From Novosphingobium sp. Gsoil 351 (GTDB lineage: Bacteria; Pseudomonadota; Alphaproteobacteria; Sphingomonadales; Sphingomonadaceae): DNA of 64,000 nucleotides. Position 1 is the first letter of the stretch, and every line of letters starts with the position of its first letter. Below, in pieces: positions 26,615 through 35,754 of the stretch. The notes beneath the pieces are model-generated. The model was not told the origin of the DNA, ran no database searches, and was given only the letters and a program-made list of their open reading frames with translations. Made by a program: the position numbers and the translations under genes. The stretch lies in assembly GCF_009707465.1 (NCBI RefSeq), contig NZ_CP046120.1, forward strand, positions 3,005,501-3,069,500, written 5' to 3'.

Positions 26615-27877
26615 ATGCGCCGTGTGGTCATAACCGGGCTGGGTCTTGTCACTCCCTTGGGTGGCGATGTTGAGACGACGTGGAAGAATCTGATCGCGGG
26701 CAAGAGCGGTGCCGGCCCGATCACGCGGTTCGATACCACCGGCCAGAAGTGTCTGATCGCGTGCGAGGTCAAGCCCAAGGACCACGAATACGGCTTCGAT
26801 CCGGACAAGCGCGTCGATCATAAGGTCCAGCGCCAGGTCGATCCGTTCATCATTTACGGCATCGACGCCGCAGGGCAGGCGCTCGAGGATGCGGGCCTGA
26901 CCGAGATGGACCAGGCGACCAAGGAGCGCACTGGCTGCTCGATCGGTTCGGGCATCGGCGGGCTGCCGGGGATCGAGAGCGAATCGCTGGTGCTGGCAGA
27001 AAAGGGTCCGGGCCGGGTCTCCCCACACTTCGTCCACGGCCGCCTGATCAACTTGATCAGCGGCCAGGTCTCTATCAAATATGGGCTGATGGGGCCCAAC
27101 CACGCGGTGGTCACCGCCTGTTCGACCGGAGCGCACTCGATCGGCGACGCGGCGCGGATGATCCGCGACGACGATGCCGACATCATGCTCGCGGGCGGCG
27201 CCGAAGGCACGATCAACCCGCTCGGCGTCGCCGGGTTCGCGCAGGCGCGGGCGCTGAATATGAGCTATAATGACCGGCCTCAGCAGGCCAGCCGCCCCTA
27301 CGACAAAGACCGCGACGGGTTCGTGATGGGCGAGGGCGCCGGGGTGGTGGTGCTCGAGGAGTACGAGCACGCCAAGGCCCGCGGCGCGAAGATCTACGCC
27401 GAAGTGGTCGGCTATGGCCTCTCGGGGGACGCCTATCATGTCACCGCGCCGCACCCCGAAGGCCGAGGCGCCGAACTGGCGATGCGGATGGCGCTGAAGA
27501 AGGCCGGGATGGGACCAGGCGACATCGACTACGTCAACGCCCATGGCACCTCGACGATGGCCGACACGATCGAGCTCGGCGCGGTCAAGCGCGTGCTCGG
27601 CGACGATCTCGACGGCGCCTCGATGAGCAGTACCAAGTCCGCGATCGGCCATCTTCTGGGCGGCGCGGGGGCGGTCGAGACGATCTTCTGCATCCTCGCC
27701 ATCCGGGATCAGATCGTCCCCCCCACGCTCAATCTCGACAATCCCGACGAAGGCACCGAGGGCGTCGACCTGGTCCCCCATAAGGCCAGGAAGCGCAAGG
27801 TCCGCGCCGCGCTCAACAACTCATTCGGTTTCGGCGGGACCAACGCCAGCCTGATCGTCAAGGCGGTCGAGGATTAG
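26615..27877 (+). CDS. fabF: Beta-ketoacyl-ACP synthase II
   Basis: Condenses malonyl-ACP with acyl-ACP in fatty acid elongation. The product of about 420 residues has the Cys-His-His triad: TACSTGAHSIGDA (nucleophile), NAHGTSTMADT and KSAIGHLLGGAGA, plus the C-terminal NNSFGFGGTNASL. The start is taken as ATG 26615 (MRRVVITGLGLVTPLG) because GGAG at 26605-26608 abuts the alternative ATG at 26609 and suits 26615. It is downstream of acpP and upstream of mltG. Confidence 0.96.
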   Translation: MRRVVITGLGLVTPLGGDVETTWKNLIAGKSGAGPITRFDTTGQKCLIACEVKPKDHEYGFDPDKRVDHKVQRQVDPFIIYGIDAAGQALEDAGLTEMDQATKERTGCSIGSGIGGLPGIESESLVLAEKGPGRVSPHFVHGRLINLISGQVSIKYGLMGPNHAVVTACSTGAHSIGDAARMIRDDDADIMLAGGAEGTINPLGVAGFAQARALNMSYNDRPQQASRPYDKDRDGFVMGEGAGVVVLEEYEHAKARGAKIYAEVVGYGLSGDAYHVTAPHPEGRGAELAMRMALKKAGMGPGDIDYVNAHGTSTMADTIELGAVKRVLGDDLDGASMSSTKSAIGHLLGGAGAVETIFCILAIRDQIVPPTLNLDNPDEGTEGVDLVPHKARKRKVRAALNNSFGFGGTNASLIVKAVED

Positions 27878-27897
27878 GCGCGGCGATTCACCAACTC

Positions 27898-27979
27898 CGC
27901 TCATGTCGAGCGAAGTCGAGACATCTTGAGCGAGGTTCGGCACTGACGCCTATCCCTCGACTTCGCTCGGGATGAGCGG
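27898..27979. repeat. Dispersed inverted repeat (GTCGAGCGAAGTCGAG type)
   Basis: The arms CGCTCATGTCGAGCGAAGTC (27898-) and the complement of CGACTTCGCTCGGGATGAGC (27958-) face each other over about 35 bp. It is the best-preserved copy in the window of this repeat family. It fills the gap between fabF and mltG. Confidence 0.75.
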
Positions 27980-27990
27980 GAACATTTATT

Positions 27991-28958
27991 GTGACCACGT
28001 CCAGAAAATTAATTGGCGCCCTCGCGGTCGTCGCCCTCCTCGCCGCGGGCCTGTGGCTGCGCGGGTGGTACGGCTCCGGACCTCTCGAAAAAGACACCGC
28101 ATTCATCGTCCCCGATGGCTCGACCCTGACCAGCGTCGCCGCCAAGCTCGAAAAGGAGCGCGCGATCGGCTCGTCCGCCGCCTTTCTCACCCGGGCCAAG
28201 ATCCTCGGCGGTTCCGCTCCGATCAAGGCGGGCGAATTCCTGCTCCCCGCGCATGCCAGCAACGCGACAATTCTCGACCTACTCCAATCCGGCAAAGCGT
28301 TGCGCAGATTGGTCGCGGTGCCCGAAGGGATGCCCTCGATCATGGTGTGGGATCGGCTGATGGCGCAGCCGCTTCTGAGCGGCCAAATCCCGGTGCCGGA
28401 GGAAGGCTCGCTGCTGCCCGACAGCTACGATTTCGAACGGGGGAAACGCGCGCGGCGGTGGTCGCACGAATGCAGGCGGCGATGCGCAAGGTGCTCGCCG
28501 AAGCCTGGGCGAAACGCGCGCCGAACCTGGTGGTCAAGACCCCGCAGGAAGCGCTGACGCTGGCCTCGATCGTCGAGAAGGAGACCGGCAAGCCATCCGA
28601 GCGGCGGATGGTGGCGGGGCTCTACTCGAATCGCCTGCGCACGGGCATGCTGCTCCAGGCCGATCCGACGATCATCTACCCGATCACCCGCGGCAAGCCG
28701 CTCGGCCGCCGGATCAGACAGTCAGAGATCGCCGCGATCAACGATTACAACACCTATTCGATGACCGGGCTGCCCAAGGGACCGATCACCAATCCGGGCA
28801 AGGCCTCGATTCTGGCGGTGCTCAATCCGGCCAAGACCGAAGCGCTGTACATGGTCGCCGACGGCACCGGCGGCCACGTCTTCGCCAACACCTTGGCCGA
28901 ACACAACGCCAACGTGGCCAAGTGGTTCGCGCTGAGGCGTGCGCGTGGCGAACTCTAG
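27991..28958 (+). CDS. mltG: Endolytic murein transglycosylase, frameshifted
   Basis: A membrane-anchored YceG/MltG lytic transglycosylase that cuts nascent glycan strands. The repaired protein has about 322 residues: an N-terminal anchor (IGALAVVALLAAGLWL), a LysM-like part (FIVPDGSTLTSVAAKLE), the YceG core with LTLASIVEKETGKPSER (catalytic Glu), LQADPTIIY and NDYNTYSMTGLPKGPITNPG. The frame breaks at five G (28439-28443); six restores it. The start is GTG 27991. The position after fabF is common. Confidence 0.88.
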
Positions 28959-29371
28959 CGCAGCACGCGCTCCTGCGCCTTGCGCCAGGAGTACCAAAGG
29001 CTGAACGCGGCGATGGCGATGATGATCAGCGGGAAGATCGCCGCGCTCGCGCCCTTGTCGGCGATCACGTCGCTGCCGAGGAAGGTCCAGCCGAACTGGA
29101 CCAGCACCGCCACCAGCGAGACCGCGTAGAGCGGCGCGGCGATCCGGCGACGAAGAAGCAGCGCGATGGCTGCCAGCGTGCTCACCCACACCGCGACGGC
29201 ATAGGCCGACCACGCCCATTCGGGCATCGCCGCAAAGGCCTTCGCCGTGCTGGGATCGGTAGTCGCCATCTTGGCAAGATCGGCGGTGACTTGGCTGAGA
29301 TAGGCGGCGTCGCCGATCAGCGACCACACGAGCAGCAAGCCCGCGACGATCCAGAAACTGCGTGTCGGCAT
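28955..29371 (-). CDS. Four-helix membrane protein, unknown function
   Basis: A 138-residue protein with four hydrophobic segments (about residues 5-25, 50-72, 78-98 and 106-126) and a basic end (WRKAQERVLR). The start is ATG 29371 (MPTRSFWIVAGLLLVW). It overlaps the end of the convergent mltG by 4 nt and lies downstream of the sulfatase gene, with which it may be co-transcribed. I do not recognise a family with a known role. Confidence 0.7.
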   Translation of the reverse strand: MPTRSFWIVAGLLLVWSLIGDAAYLSQVTADLAKMATTDPSTAKAFAAMPEWAWSAYAVAVWVSTLAAIALLLRRRIAAPLYAVSLVAVLVQFGWTFLGSDVIADKGASAAIFPLIIIAIAAFSLWYSWRKAQERVLR

Positions 29372-29417
29372 GATTGGCTTCCCCTCCGCGCGATCGTGCG
29401 CAATTCGCGTTGCCAGA

Positions 29418-31376
29418 TCAAGGCTCGACGATGTTGAACGGCCCCGGCAGGGGATCGAGCGAACCGGCCAGCGCTTCCACCGCCGCCCGGTCGCCCTCGA
29501 CCTTGAGGCCGACGGCTTCAAGCTGGGCCAGCGGAACCTTGAGGAACAGCAGCCCCAGGATCAGCCGTCGCGGCCCGGTGAGGGTGGCGTCCGGATGTTC
29601 GAATCCTACGTTGCGTCCGAACAGCGTAGTTGGGCCCGCTTCCAGGCTGGCGCGCTCCTGGCGCTCCGGAAACACGAGATCGAGCGCCACCCGCGTACGG
29701 CCCAGTTTCGCCGGATCGTAGCGCGTCGCCGCCGAATCGAGCAGCAGCCGCGTCGGCACCGCGGCGATGACATCCTCGTTGTGGCTGTTGCGCGGCGGGG
29801 CTTTGGCGGGTTCGCGCAAGTCCTTGGCAGCGCTGAGGAACTGGTTGCGCCAGATCGCGCTCTCGGCCTGATAGCCCTGCTGCTCGTAGCTGTCGGCCAA
29901 TGCCGCGCGCGCCGCCGCGTTGGCTGGTTCGGCGAAGACCAGCTGGTCGAGCAGGTCCGACGACCAGCGGTAATCGCCCGCGGCCATCGCCTTGCGCGCG
30001 AGCGCCAGCACTTTGGCCTTCCCGCCCATCGCCGCCACGTATCGCGTGGCGCGGTCGGTCGGGGGCAGGGGGTCGAGGTGCGCAGGGACGCTGTCGTACC
30101 AGCCGAGGTAATACTGGTAGATCGCCTTCGCGTTGTGCCTGTACGTTCCATAATAGCCGTGATTGGCCCAGGTCCCGGCCAGTTCGGGCGGCTGGACGAC
30201 TTGCTCGGCGATCTCGTCCATCGTCTCGCCGCGGTTCATCCGCCGTACCGTCTGGTCGTGGAGATAGCGGTAGTTGTCACGCTGCGCGGCGAGGAATCCG
30301 GTCAGTTCACCCTGGCCGAAGCGTGGCCAGCAGTGGCTGGCGATCAGCGTGTCGCTTTTGGGGGCGTAGCGCTGCACCGCCTCGTCGAGCACTTCGGCCC
30401 ACAAGTGCGCGTCGCGTACCTTGGCGCCGCGCGGGGTCAGGATGTTGTGGAGCGTACAGGTGGCGATCTCGGCGGCGAGGAAGGTGCGCGCGGGCGCGAT
30501 CCACACGTTCATCTCCGACGGCGCCTCGGTGCCCGAGACGATCTGGAATTCGAGGCTGACGCCGTCGACCGATCGGGTCTCGCCGGTTTTCGCAATCGTG
30601 TCGGTCGGCGCGATCAGCGTGGTGGTGCCTGCCGACAGCGCCGGGCCGATCCCGCTGGTCATCTGGCCCTGCGCGCCGGGGCCGAGCCCGGTGGCGAACT
30701 GATAGCTCGCGCGGCGGCCCATCGCCGCACCGGCCATGATGTTTTCGGACGCCGCCTCCTCGATGAACCGCGCGGGGGCAATCACCGCGACCTTGCCCGC
30801 GGCGACGTCCTTCTCGTCGACCACGCCGCGCACGCCGCCGTAGTGATCGGCGTGGCTGTGGCTGTATATCACGGCGCTGACCGGGCGCTTGCCGAGCTGC
30901 GCGTCGACCAGCTCAAGCGCGGCGGCGGCGGCTTCCTTCGAGGTTAGCGGATCGATCAGAATCCAGCCCTTGTCGCCCCGGATCACAGTCATGTTCGAGA
31001 CGTCGAAACCGCGCACCTGCCACACGCCCTCGGTCACCTTGAACAACCCGTTAGCCGCAAGCAGCGCCGCGTGGCGCCACAGGCTGGGGTTGACCGTGGC
31101 TGGGGCGGGGCCGGTCACGAACTTGTAGGCGTCGAGGTTCCACACCGGGCGCCCATCGGCGGCCCGGATCAGTGGATCGCCACGTGTCGCGATGAAACCG
31201 CGGTGGGCGAACGCGGCGTCCTGGCCGTCGTCGATGGGAAGCGCCGCGGCGGTCGCGCGCTGCGCGGCGACGGTCGCCGCGCTGGCCGGCTTGGGCGTCT
31301 CGGCCGAAAGACCGGCTGCGCTCAGCAGCGCGCTTGCGGCGAGCAGAAGCACCCCGCGATCGATCGACGCTTGCAT
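29418..31376 (-). CDS. Alkyl/aryl-sulfatase (SdsA-like, metallo-beta-lactamase fold)
   Basis: A periplasmic hydrolase of alkyl sulfate esters such as SDS. The 652-residue product has a signal peptide (LLLAASALLSAAGLSAE), the zinc-binding motif IYSHSHADHYGGVRGV, a second metal His in ASHCWPRFG, an alkyl-sulfatase dimerisation domain (LAGTWANHGYYGTYRHNAKA, YLGWYD), and a C-terminal SCP2-like domain. The start is ATG 31376, which gives the signal peptide; an upstream in-frame ATG would add 13 residues. Confidence 0.92.
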   Translation of the reverse strand: MQASIDRGVLLLAASALLSAAGLSAETPKPASAATVAAQRATAAALPIDDGQDAAFAHRGFIATRGDPLIRAADGRPVWNLDAYKFVTGPAPATVNPSLWRHAALLAANGLFKVTEGVWQVRGFDVSNMTVIRGDKGWILIDPLTSKEAAAAALELVDAQLGKRPVSAVIYSHSHADHYGGVRGVVDEKDVAAGKVAVIAPARFIEEAASENIMAGAAMGRRASYQFATGLGPGAQGQMTSGIGPALSAGTTTLIAPTDTIAKTGETRSVDGVSLEFQIVSGTEAPSEMNVWIAPARTFLAAEIATCTLHNILTPRGAKVRDAHLWAEVLDEAVQRYAPKSDTLIASHCWPRFGQGELTGFLAAQRDNYRYLHDQTVRRMNRGETMDEIAEQVVQPPELAGTWANHGYYGTYRHNAKAIYQYYLGWYDSVPAHLDPLPPTDRATRYVAAMGGKAKVLALARKAMAAGDYRWSSDLLDQLVFAEPANAAARAALADSYEQQGYQAESAIWRNQFLSAAKDLREPAKAPPRNSHNEDVIAAVPTRLLLDSAATRYDPAKLGRTRVALDLVFPERQERASLEAGPTTLFGRNVGFEHPDATLTGPRRLILGLLFLKVPLAQLEAVGLKVEGDRAAVEALAGSLDPLPGPFNIVEP

Positions 31377-31439
31377 CCCCGTTCCCCCGCCTGTTTGAAA
31401 GGAAACCTGCGCCACTGCGCGCCTCGTGGCAAGGATACG

Positions 31440-31983
31440 ATGACCGCTCTACCCGTCTCCGCTCCACTCGCCTCGACCACCGCCCCGCTGCTCGTCACCG
31501 CGCAGCTTCCGCGCGACGTATTCGCGTGGGCCGACGGCCTGCGCCGGGCGCATTTCCCGCCCGAACGCAACAAGATCCGCGCCCACGTAACCCTGTTCTA
31601 TGCGCTTCCGCCGAGCGTCGAGAACGAAGTCCGGCGCCTACTCGCACGGCTCAGCGCGGCCCCGCCTCCGCCGGCGCGGATCACCGGGCTAATGCCCTTG
31701 GGCGGAGGCACCGCCTTTGCGATAGAGAGTCCGGCGTTGTCCGCGATTCACGCGGAACTCGTCGAGAGCCTGCGCGGCGTCCTGACCGCGCAGGACAGTG
31801 CGCCGCGCAAGCTTCACGTCACGGTCCAGAACAAGGTCCCCGGCGCGGCGGCCAAGGCGCTGCAAGCCGAGCTGGCGCGCGACTTCCGCCCCCCGCGATT
31901 TCGCCTTCGCCGGGCTCGAACTCTACCGCTACCGTGGCGGGCCGTGGGAAGACGCGGGAAGCTGGCGGTTTCGAGGGGCGTGA
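31440..31983 (+). CDS. 2'-5' RNA ligase family protein, frameshifted
   Basis: A 2H phosphoesterase, often annotated as ThpR/LigT. The repaired protein has 180 residues with the two tetrapeptides: AHVTLFYAL (first HxT) and LHVTVQNKV (second HxT). The end (RDFAFAGLELYRYRGGPWE) is read in a second frame after a run of six C (31889-31894); five C restores it. Physiological substrate unknown. It is divergent from the sulfatase gene. Confidence 0.82.
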
Positions 31984-32100
31984 GGATTTGCGCGTCGCGC
32001 ATAGCGGGGTTTTCAGGGCGGTTGACCGCCCGAACGCCGCGCCCTAAGAGCCGCGCCTTGCCGAGCCGCCTTCGTCCAGGAAGGCACCGGTGGCCCATGG

Positions 32101-32177
32101 GGCGGAGTAGCTCAGCTGGTTAGAGCAGCGGAATCATAATCCGCGTGTCGGGGGTTCAAGTCCCTCCTCCGCTACCA
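32101..32177 (+). tRNA. tRNA-Met (anticodon CAT), elongator type
   Basis: A 77-nt tRNA with encoded CCA. The acceptor arms are GGCGGAG/CTCCGCT, the anticodon stem is GCGGA/TCCGC and the loop ATCATAA gives CAT. It lacks initiator features (the anticodon stem has no three G-C pairs and pair 1-72 is G-T). An Ile2 (lysidine) identity cannot be ruled out by sequence alone. It is the likely attB site for the integrase that follows. Confidence 0.93.
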
Positions 32178-32354
32178 AGGCCGATTCCGCGGCCATTCAG
32201 CGCGGTCCGCAAAAGTCCAGAAAATCATTTGTTCGCATAGCGTTACGGGTGATTCGTGTCCACCCACTTCCACTCCGCTCCAGGGCCAACCGAATTTGGT
32301 TTGGGGGTACTTTGGGGGTACTTTCGCGGGGTAGCGAGAAGGACCGGTACCCCC

Positions 32355-33584
32355 ATGCCCCTGTCAGAGTTGAAAGCCAGGAATGCCAAGCCCAAAGAAC
32401 GGGCCTACAAGCTTGCCGACGGGGAGGGCCTCTTTCTCCTGGTCCGCCCCAACGGTTCCAAGCTGTGGCGCATGAAATGCCGCGTCGCGGGGCGCGAGAA
32501 GCTGCTGTCGTTCGGCGCTTATCCGGCCTTGGGAATTGCCGCCGCCCGGGCCAAGCGCGCTGCGGCGCGCGAGCTGTTGCGTGAGGGCAAGGACCCGGTC
32601 GAAAGCCGGGTGAGCGTCGCAGTGGATGGCGACGACACCTTTGCCTCCGTCGCAACCCGCTGGCACGACAATCGCAAGTCGAGCCTCGATCCCGCCCACG
32701 CCAATCGGGTGTGGTCGCGTCTTGAACGCGATGTCCTGCCCTTTCTCGGTACGCGGCGAATGGACGAAATAACCCCGCCCGACGTGCTTGCGATGATTCG
32801 CAAGATCGAGGCGCGCGGAGCGCTCGACATCAGCCGCCGGGCAAAGCAGGGCGTCGGCCAGATCTTCCAGTTCGCCATCGCCTGCGGGCTCGCCGCCAAC
32901 GACCCGACCACGCACCTGCGCGGCGCGCTCAAGCCGCGCCCGCGCGTCAAGCACATGAGCAAGCTGCCGCTGCCCGAACTTCCGACGTTTCTCGTCAAGC
33001 TCGATGGCTATCGCGAAGGCGAGGTACGCCGATCGGCCATCACCAGGGACGCGCTGCGCTTCGCGCTGCTCACCTGGGTCCGGACCAAGGAGCTGCGCCT
33101 CGCGGTGAAGTGCGAGTTCGAGGGGCTCGAGGGTCCGCGGCCGATCTGGCGCATTCCAGCTGCGCGCATGAAGATGGGGCGCGAGCACATCGTCCCGCTG
33201 TCGCAGGAAGCAGTGGAAATCGCGAATCGGTTGATTTGCAGCACGCGTGGTGAGTTTCTCTTTCCCGGCAACGCGCCCGGCAAGCCGCTATCCGAGAACA
33301 CCATGATCTACGCGCTCTATCGGCTGGGCTACCATACCCGCCAGACGGTTCATGGGTTTCGGGGTCTGGCAAGCACCTGGGCGAACGAGCAGCTGGTCGA
33401 ATTCGGTCAGCCCCCGATCTGGGTCCGCAAATATCACGAGGATTGGGTCGAGCTGCAGCTTGCCCACTCCGAGCGAAACGAAGTGCGCGGCGCCTACAAT
33501 GCCGCCGAATATATCGAGCCGCGGCGCCGCATGATGCAGGATTGGGGACGGTTCGTCGGGTCAGGTGGCGTCCTAGAGTCATAG
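32355..33584 (+). CDS. P4-type tyrosine integrase
   Basis: A site-specific recombinase of the P4/CP4 family that inserts islands into tRNA genes. The 409-residue product begins with the DUF4102 arm-binding domain (LKARNAKPKERAYKLADGEG, GSKLWRMKCR). The catalytic residues are Arg in TWVRTKEL (about 242), the HGFR box (about 331) and Tyr in RGAYNAAEY (about 380). The start is taken as ATG 32355 (MPLSELKARN), the family start; an ATG at 32256 would add 33 residues. It lies 177 bp after tRNA-Met, in the usual orientation. Confidence 0.93.
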   Translation: MPLSELKARNAKPKERAYKLADGEGLFLLVRPNGSKLWRMKCRVAGREKLLSFGAYPALGIAAARAKRAAARELLREGKDPVESRVSVAVDGDDTFASVATRWHDNRKSSLDPAHANRVWSRLERDVLPFLGTRRMDEITPPDVLAMIRKIEARGALDISRRAKQGVGQIFQFAIACGLAANDPTTHLRGALKPRPRVKHMSKLPLPELPTFLVKLDGYREGEVRRSAITRDALRFALLTWVRTKELRLAVKCEFEGLEGPRPIWRIPAARMKMGREHIVPLSQEAVEIANRLICSTRGEFLFPGNAPGKPLSENTMIYALYRLGYHTRQTVHGFRGLASTWANEQLVEFGQPPIWVRKYHEDWVELQLAHSERNEVRGAYNAAEYIEPRRRMMQDWGRFVGSGGVLES

Positions 33585-33624
33585 CCTGTGCGGGTTGGCA
33601 AGATCGCACCCACGCCGGAGCGGC

Positions 33625-33657
33625 CCGTCTCCCAAAGACCCCAAGTCAGTCGTTCTA
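33625..33657 (+). repeat. Cassette-boundary repeat R0 (right half only)
   Basis: CCCAAAGACCCCAAGTCAGT followed by CGTTCTA resembles the right half of the repeats described at 34439, 34899, 35474 and others (GACCCC-N-T-GCGG-CRTTNNA). A left arm is not visible. It lies between the integrase and the methyltransferase gene. Confidence 0.4.
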
Positions 33658-33711
33658 TGGCATTCCCGTATTCCCAATTGCAGCAGTCGGTAGATGTCGC
33701 CAAGATCGAGT

Positions 33712-34443
33712 ATGATTGCCAGTTACGATACCATCGGCCTGAATTATGCTGATCTTCGCAAACCCGACCCACGCATAGCCGCTGCTATTGCCGAGGCACT
33801 CGGCCCAGCGGACACAGTGCTGAATGTCGGTGCTGGAACGGGGTCCTACGAGCCTTCCGACAAGCAGGTAACCGCCGTAGAGCCGTCGCTAGAGATGATC
33901 CGAAAACGCGGCTCCTCGGCCGCCCCGGCAATCCAAGCATCGGCTGACGACCTGCCGTTTCAAGATGATGCCTTCGATGCCGCCATGGCCATTCTCACCG
34001 TGCATCATTGGCCTGACAAGGAAGCCGGCTTGCGCGAAATCAGGCGGGTAACGAGAGGCAAGATTGTCCTCTTGACCTTCGACCCGTCGAGTCGCCCTTG
34101 GCTGACCGACTATCTTCCCCAGTTGGCCACGCTGGACGAAACGCAGATGCCAGCGCTGTCGGAGTATGAAAGGTGGCTGGGGCCAGTTTCAATTACTCCG
34201 CTTTTGGTGCCACATGATTGCACAGACGGGTTCCTATATGCTTATTGGCGGCGGCCGGAAGCATACCTCGATGCGCGCATCCGGTCCGGCAGTTCGTCCT
34301 TCTGGGCTATCGGTGATGTCGCAAGCGAGTTGGAGAAGTTGGCGCAAGATCTTGAAACAGGAGAGTGGTGGCGCCGCTACGCCGAGCTAGTTGCGCTGGA
34401 GTCCTTCGACGCAGGCTACCGTATCATCGTCGCGGACCGCTAA
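33712..34443 (+). CDS. Class I SAM-dependent methyltransferase
   Basis: A 243-residue methyltransferase. Motif I is VLNVGAGTGSYE, the SAM-ribose acidic residue follows in VTAVEPSLEM, and the downstream FQDDAFDAAMAILTVHHW matches the methyltransferase-11 fold. The substrate is unknown. The start is taken as ATG 33712 (MIASYDTIGLNYADL); ATG 33694 is an in-frame alternative. Its TAA stop forms part of repeat R1. Base composition is less GC-rich than the core genome, consistent with transfer. Confidence 0.85.
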   Translation: MIASYDTIGLNYADLRKPDPRIAAAIAEALGPADTVLNVGAGTGSYEPSDKQVTAVEPSLEMIRKRGSSAAPAIQASADDLPFQDDAFDAAMAILTVHHWPDKEAGLREIRRVTRGKIVLLTFDPSSRPWLTDYLPQLATLDETQMPALSEYERWLGPVSITPLLVPHDCTDGFLYAYWRRPEAYLDARIRSGSSSFWAIGDVASELEKLAQDLETGEWWRRYAELVALESFDAGYRIIVADR

Positions 34444-34514
34444 GTGGCATTTCGCTTCCCGCCCTAAGGCGACAATAACAGCCATTCCGCACTCGACCCC
34501 AAAGCTGACATCGA
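34439..34514 (+). repeat. Cassette-boundary repeat R1
   Basis: Left arm CTAAGTGGCATTTCGCTTCC, a middle part with GCCATTCCGC, then ACTCGACCCC and GCTGACATCGA. It is the most diverged complete copy. The left arm includes the methyltransferase stop codon. Confidence 0.55.
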
Positions 34515-34527
34515 CTCCCAGCGCTTG

Positions 34528-34887
34528 TCAGGTGTTACAGACATCGCAGAGAGCGAACTCGGATGTCACTACACCTTCCGTGAATGGATTGCTGCAATGA
34601 CAGCATACCGACGGTGCAGCGGCATTCAGCACCCACTTGGTCGGCTTGCGATTTTGAGCGATTTGCTTCCCTCGATGCTGGTTGCAGTGGAAGCACGCTG
34701 CAGCCAGGTTCGACACGGTATCACGCCCGCCGTCACGCCGGGGGTTTTTGTGTTCCAGAGTTGGTCTCGTGGAGTCGGATTCCGTGAAGGGCCGCTTGCA
34801 ATAGCAGCAGCGCCCCTCCTGTCGCTCCATGAGGCGCGTTCGCAAGCGTCGTGCGTATCTGCTGTTAAGTGACATCGCTCCCGACAT
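34528..34887 (-). CDS. HNH endonuclease (first copy)
   Basis: A 119-residue HNH nuclease. Zinc pair CCYCKRPF, the HNH core LEHKNPRRDGG, then NLAAACFHCNQHRGKQ with the second Cys pair. A further Cys pair (CCHCSNPF, CDVC) at the C-terminus suggests a second zinc knuckle. The small single-domain form is typical of HNH proteins in phages and genomic islands; no homing site is visible. It is opposite in strand to its cassette neighbours. Confidence 0.85.
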   Translation of the reverse strand: MSGAMSLNSRYARRLRTRLMERQEGRCCYCKRPFTESDSTRPTLEHKNPRRDGGRDTVSNLAAACFHCNQHRGKQIAQNRKPTKWVLNAAAPSVCCHCSNPFTEGVVTSEFALCDVCNT

Positions 34888-34898
34888 CTATCGGCAGG

Positions 34899-34975
34899 CC
34901 CTTAACGTCCGCTTTCCACCCCCGAACCGACGGAGCACGACATTCCGGTCACGACCCCTTTTCAGACATTCAAAC
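34899..34975 (+). repeat. Cassette-boundary repeat R2
   Basis: Left arm CCTTAACGTCCGCTTTCCAC, middle with CCGACGGAGCACGACATTCC, then GGTCACGACCCC and right arm TCAGACATTCAAA. The arms TAACGTC and GACATT(C)A face each other. It separates the first HNH gene from the unknown gene at 34970. Confidence 0.7.
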
Positions 34976-35449
34976 GAGCAAGCGAGCAGCTTGATGAGCT
35001 GGTATTGCGAGCAGGTTGGCTATCTCCTCAACCGTAATATCTGGTCGCTCGCGGCGCAGGTCCTCCGCAGTATCGACCAATGCCGGACATTGGGGGTCAT
35101 CAAACCGCCAGGAAATGCCGGTGGCTTTGCCCAACGCCAAGACGCGCTCGTAGGTCAGGAACTCTTCGGGCCAAAGGTCGAACGCTTCGATTTCCTTCAC
35201 CACCGAGGCAGTGAGGCGACGCAGATAGAAGTTGTCGTAGATGCGTTCGTCCTGCGCCACCATCCAACTCTGACGGCAGGCCAGACACGTGGAGACATAA
35301 AGCCACCATTGGTCGCCGCCATGCCTTGCGGTCTGCTTGAACGAGGCGAACACGAGCTCATTGAGTCCGATCCCCATCATCGGTATCACTGCAAAGTCCG
35401 CCAGCGCGGCACAGCAGCAGGTGTGAGGGATTGGAGATCGTTCGTCCAT
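34970..35449 (-). CDS. Unknown cytosolic protein, 159 residues
   Basis: The N-terminal half has several Cys (HTCCCAALADF; STCLACRQSWMVAQDERIYD), suggesting a zinc site. The C-terminal third (DTAEDLRRERPDITVEEIANLLAIPAHQAARLLV) looks like a short helix-turn-helix-like segment. I do not recognise the family. It lies alone between repeats R2 and R3 on the minus strand, and its stop overlaps the right arm of R2. Confidence 0.65.
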   Translation of the reverse strand: MDERSPIPHTCCCAALADFAVIPMMGIGLNELVFASFKQTARHGGDQWWLYVSTCLACRQSWMVAQDERIYDNFYLRRLTASVVKEIEAFDLWPEEFLTYERVLALGKATGISWRFDDPQCPALVDTAEDLRRERPDITVEEIANLLAIPAHQAARLLV

Positions 35450-35473
35450 TTCGCGGCCTTATCACGATGTTGA

Positions 35474-35545
35474 GCTAACGACAGGTTTCCAACCCCACTG
35501 CGCCGGAACGGCCAAGCCGGTCACGACCCCGTTGCGGACGTTAGC
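35474..35545 (+). repeat. Cassette-boundary repeat R3
   Basis: The best copy at its ends: GCTAACG at 35474 and CGTTAGC at 35539-35545 are perfect 7-bp inverted termini. Inside are GGTTTCCAACCCC, CCGGAACGGCCAAGCCGG (itself a hairpin) and TCACGACCCCGTTGCGGA. The ends match the attC terminal patterns YAAC and GTTR. Confidence 0.75.
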
Positions 35546-35754
35546 TTTCACTCAACAGCTTAGGCTGTAAGCGCACGTCATATGCCAAGAGGAATCTCAG
35601 CATCGGTGTTGGAATCGACCTTCGCGAAGGAGGCGCCTGGCAAATTGCCGCTTGAGCGAGCGACGGCAGAGCGCAAGGAACATGGGATTCTCGTTTATCG
35701 CTGGCCGTCGCCTTGTGAGGCACTCGGCAGCCTTAGATCGTGTCCCACCATGTG
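35546..35754. other. Interrupted cassette segment left of the IS256 element
   Basis: About 210 bp between repeat R3 and the left end of the insertion sequence. No frame longer than about 60 residues is convincing. It probably holds part of a cassette whose remainder lies beyond the IS, at 37079-37105, but no continuous product can be read across. Confidence 0.35.
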
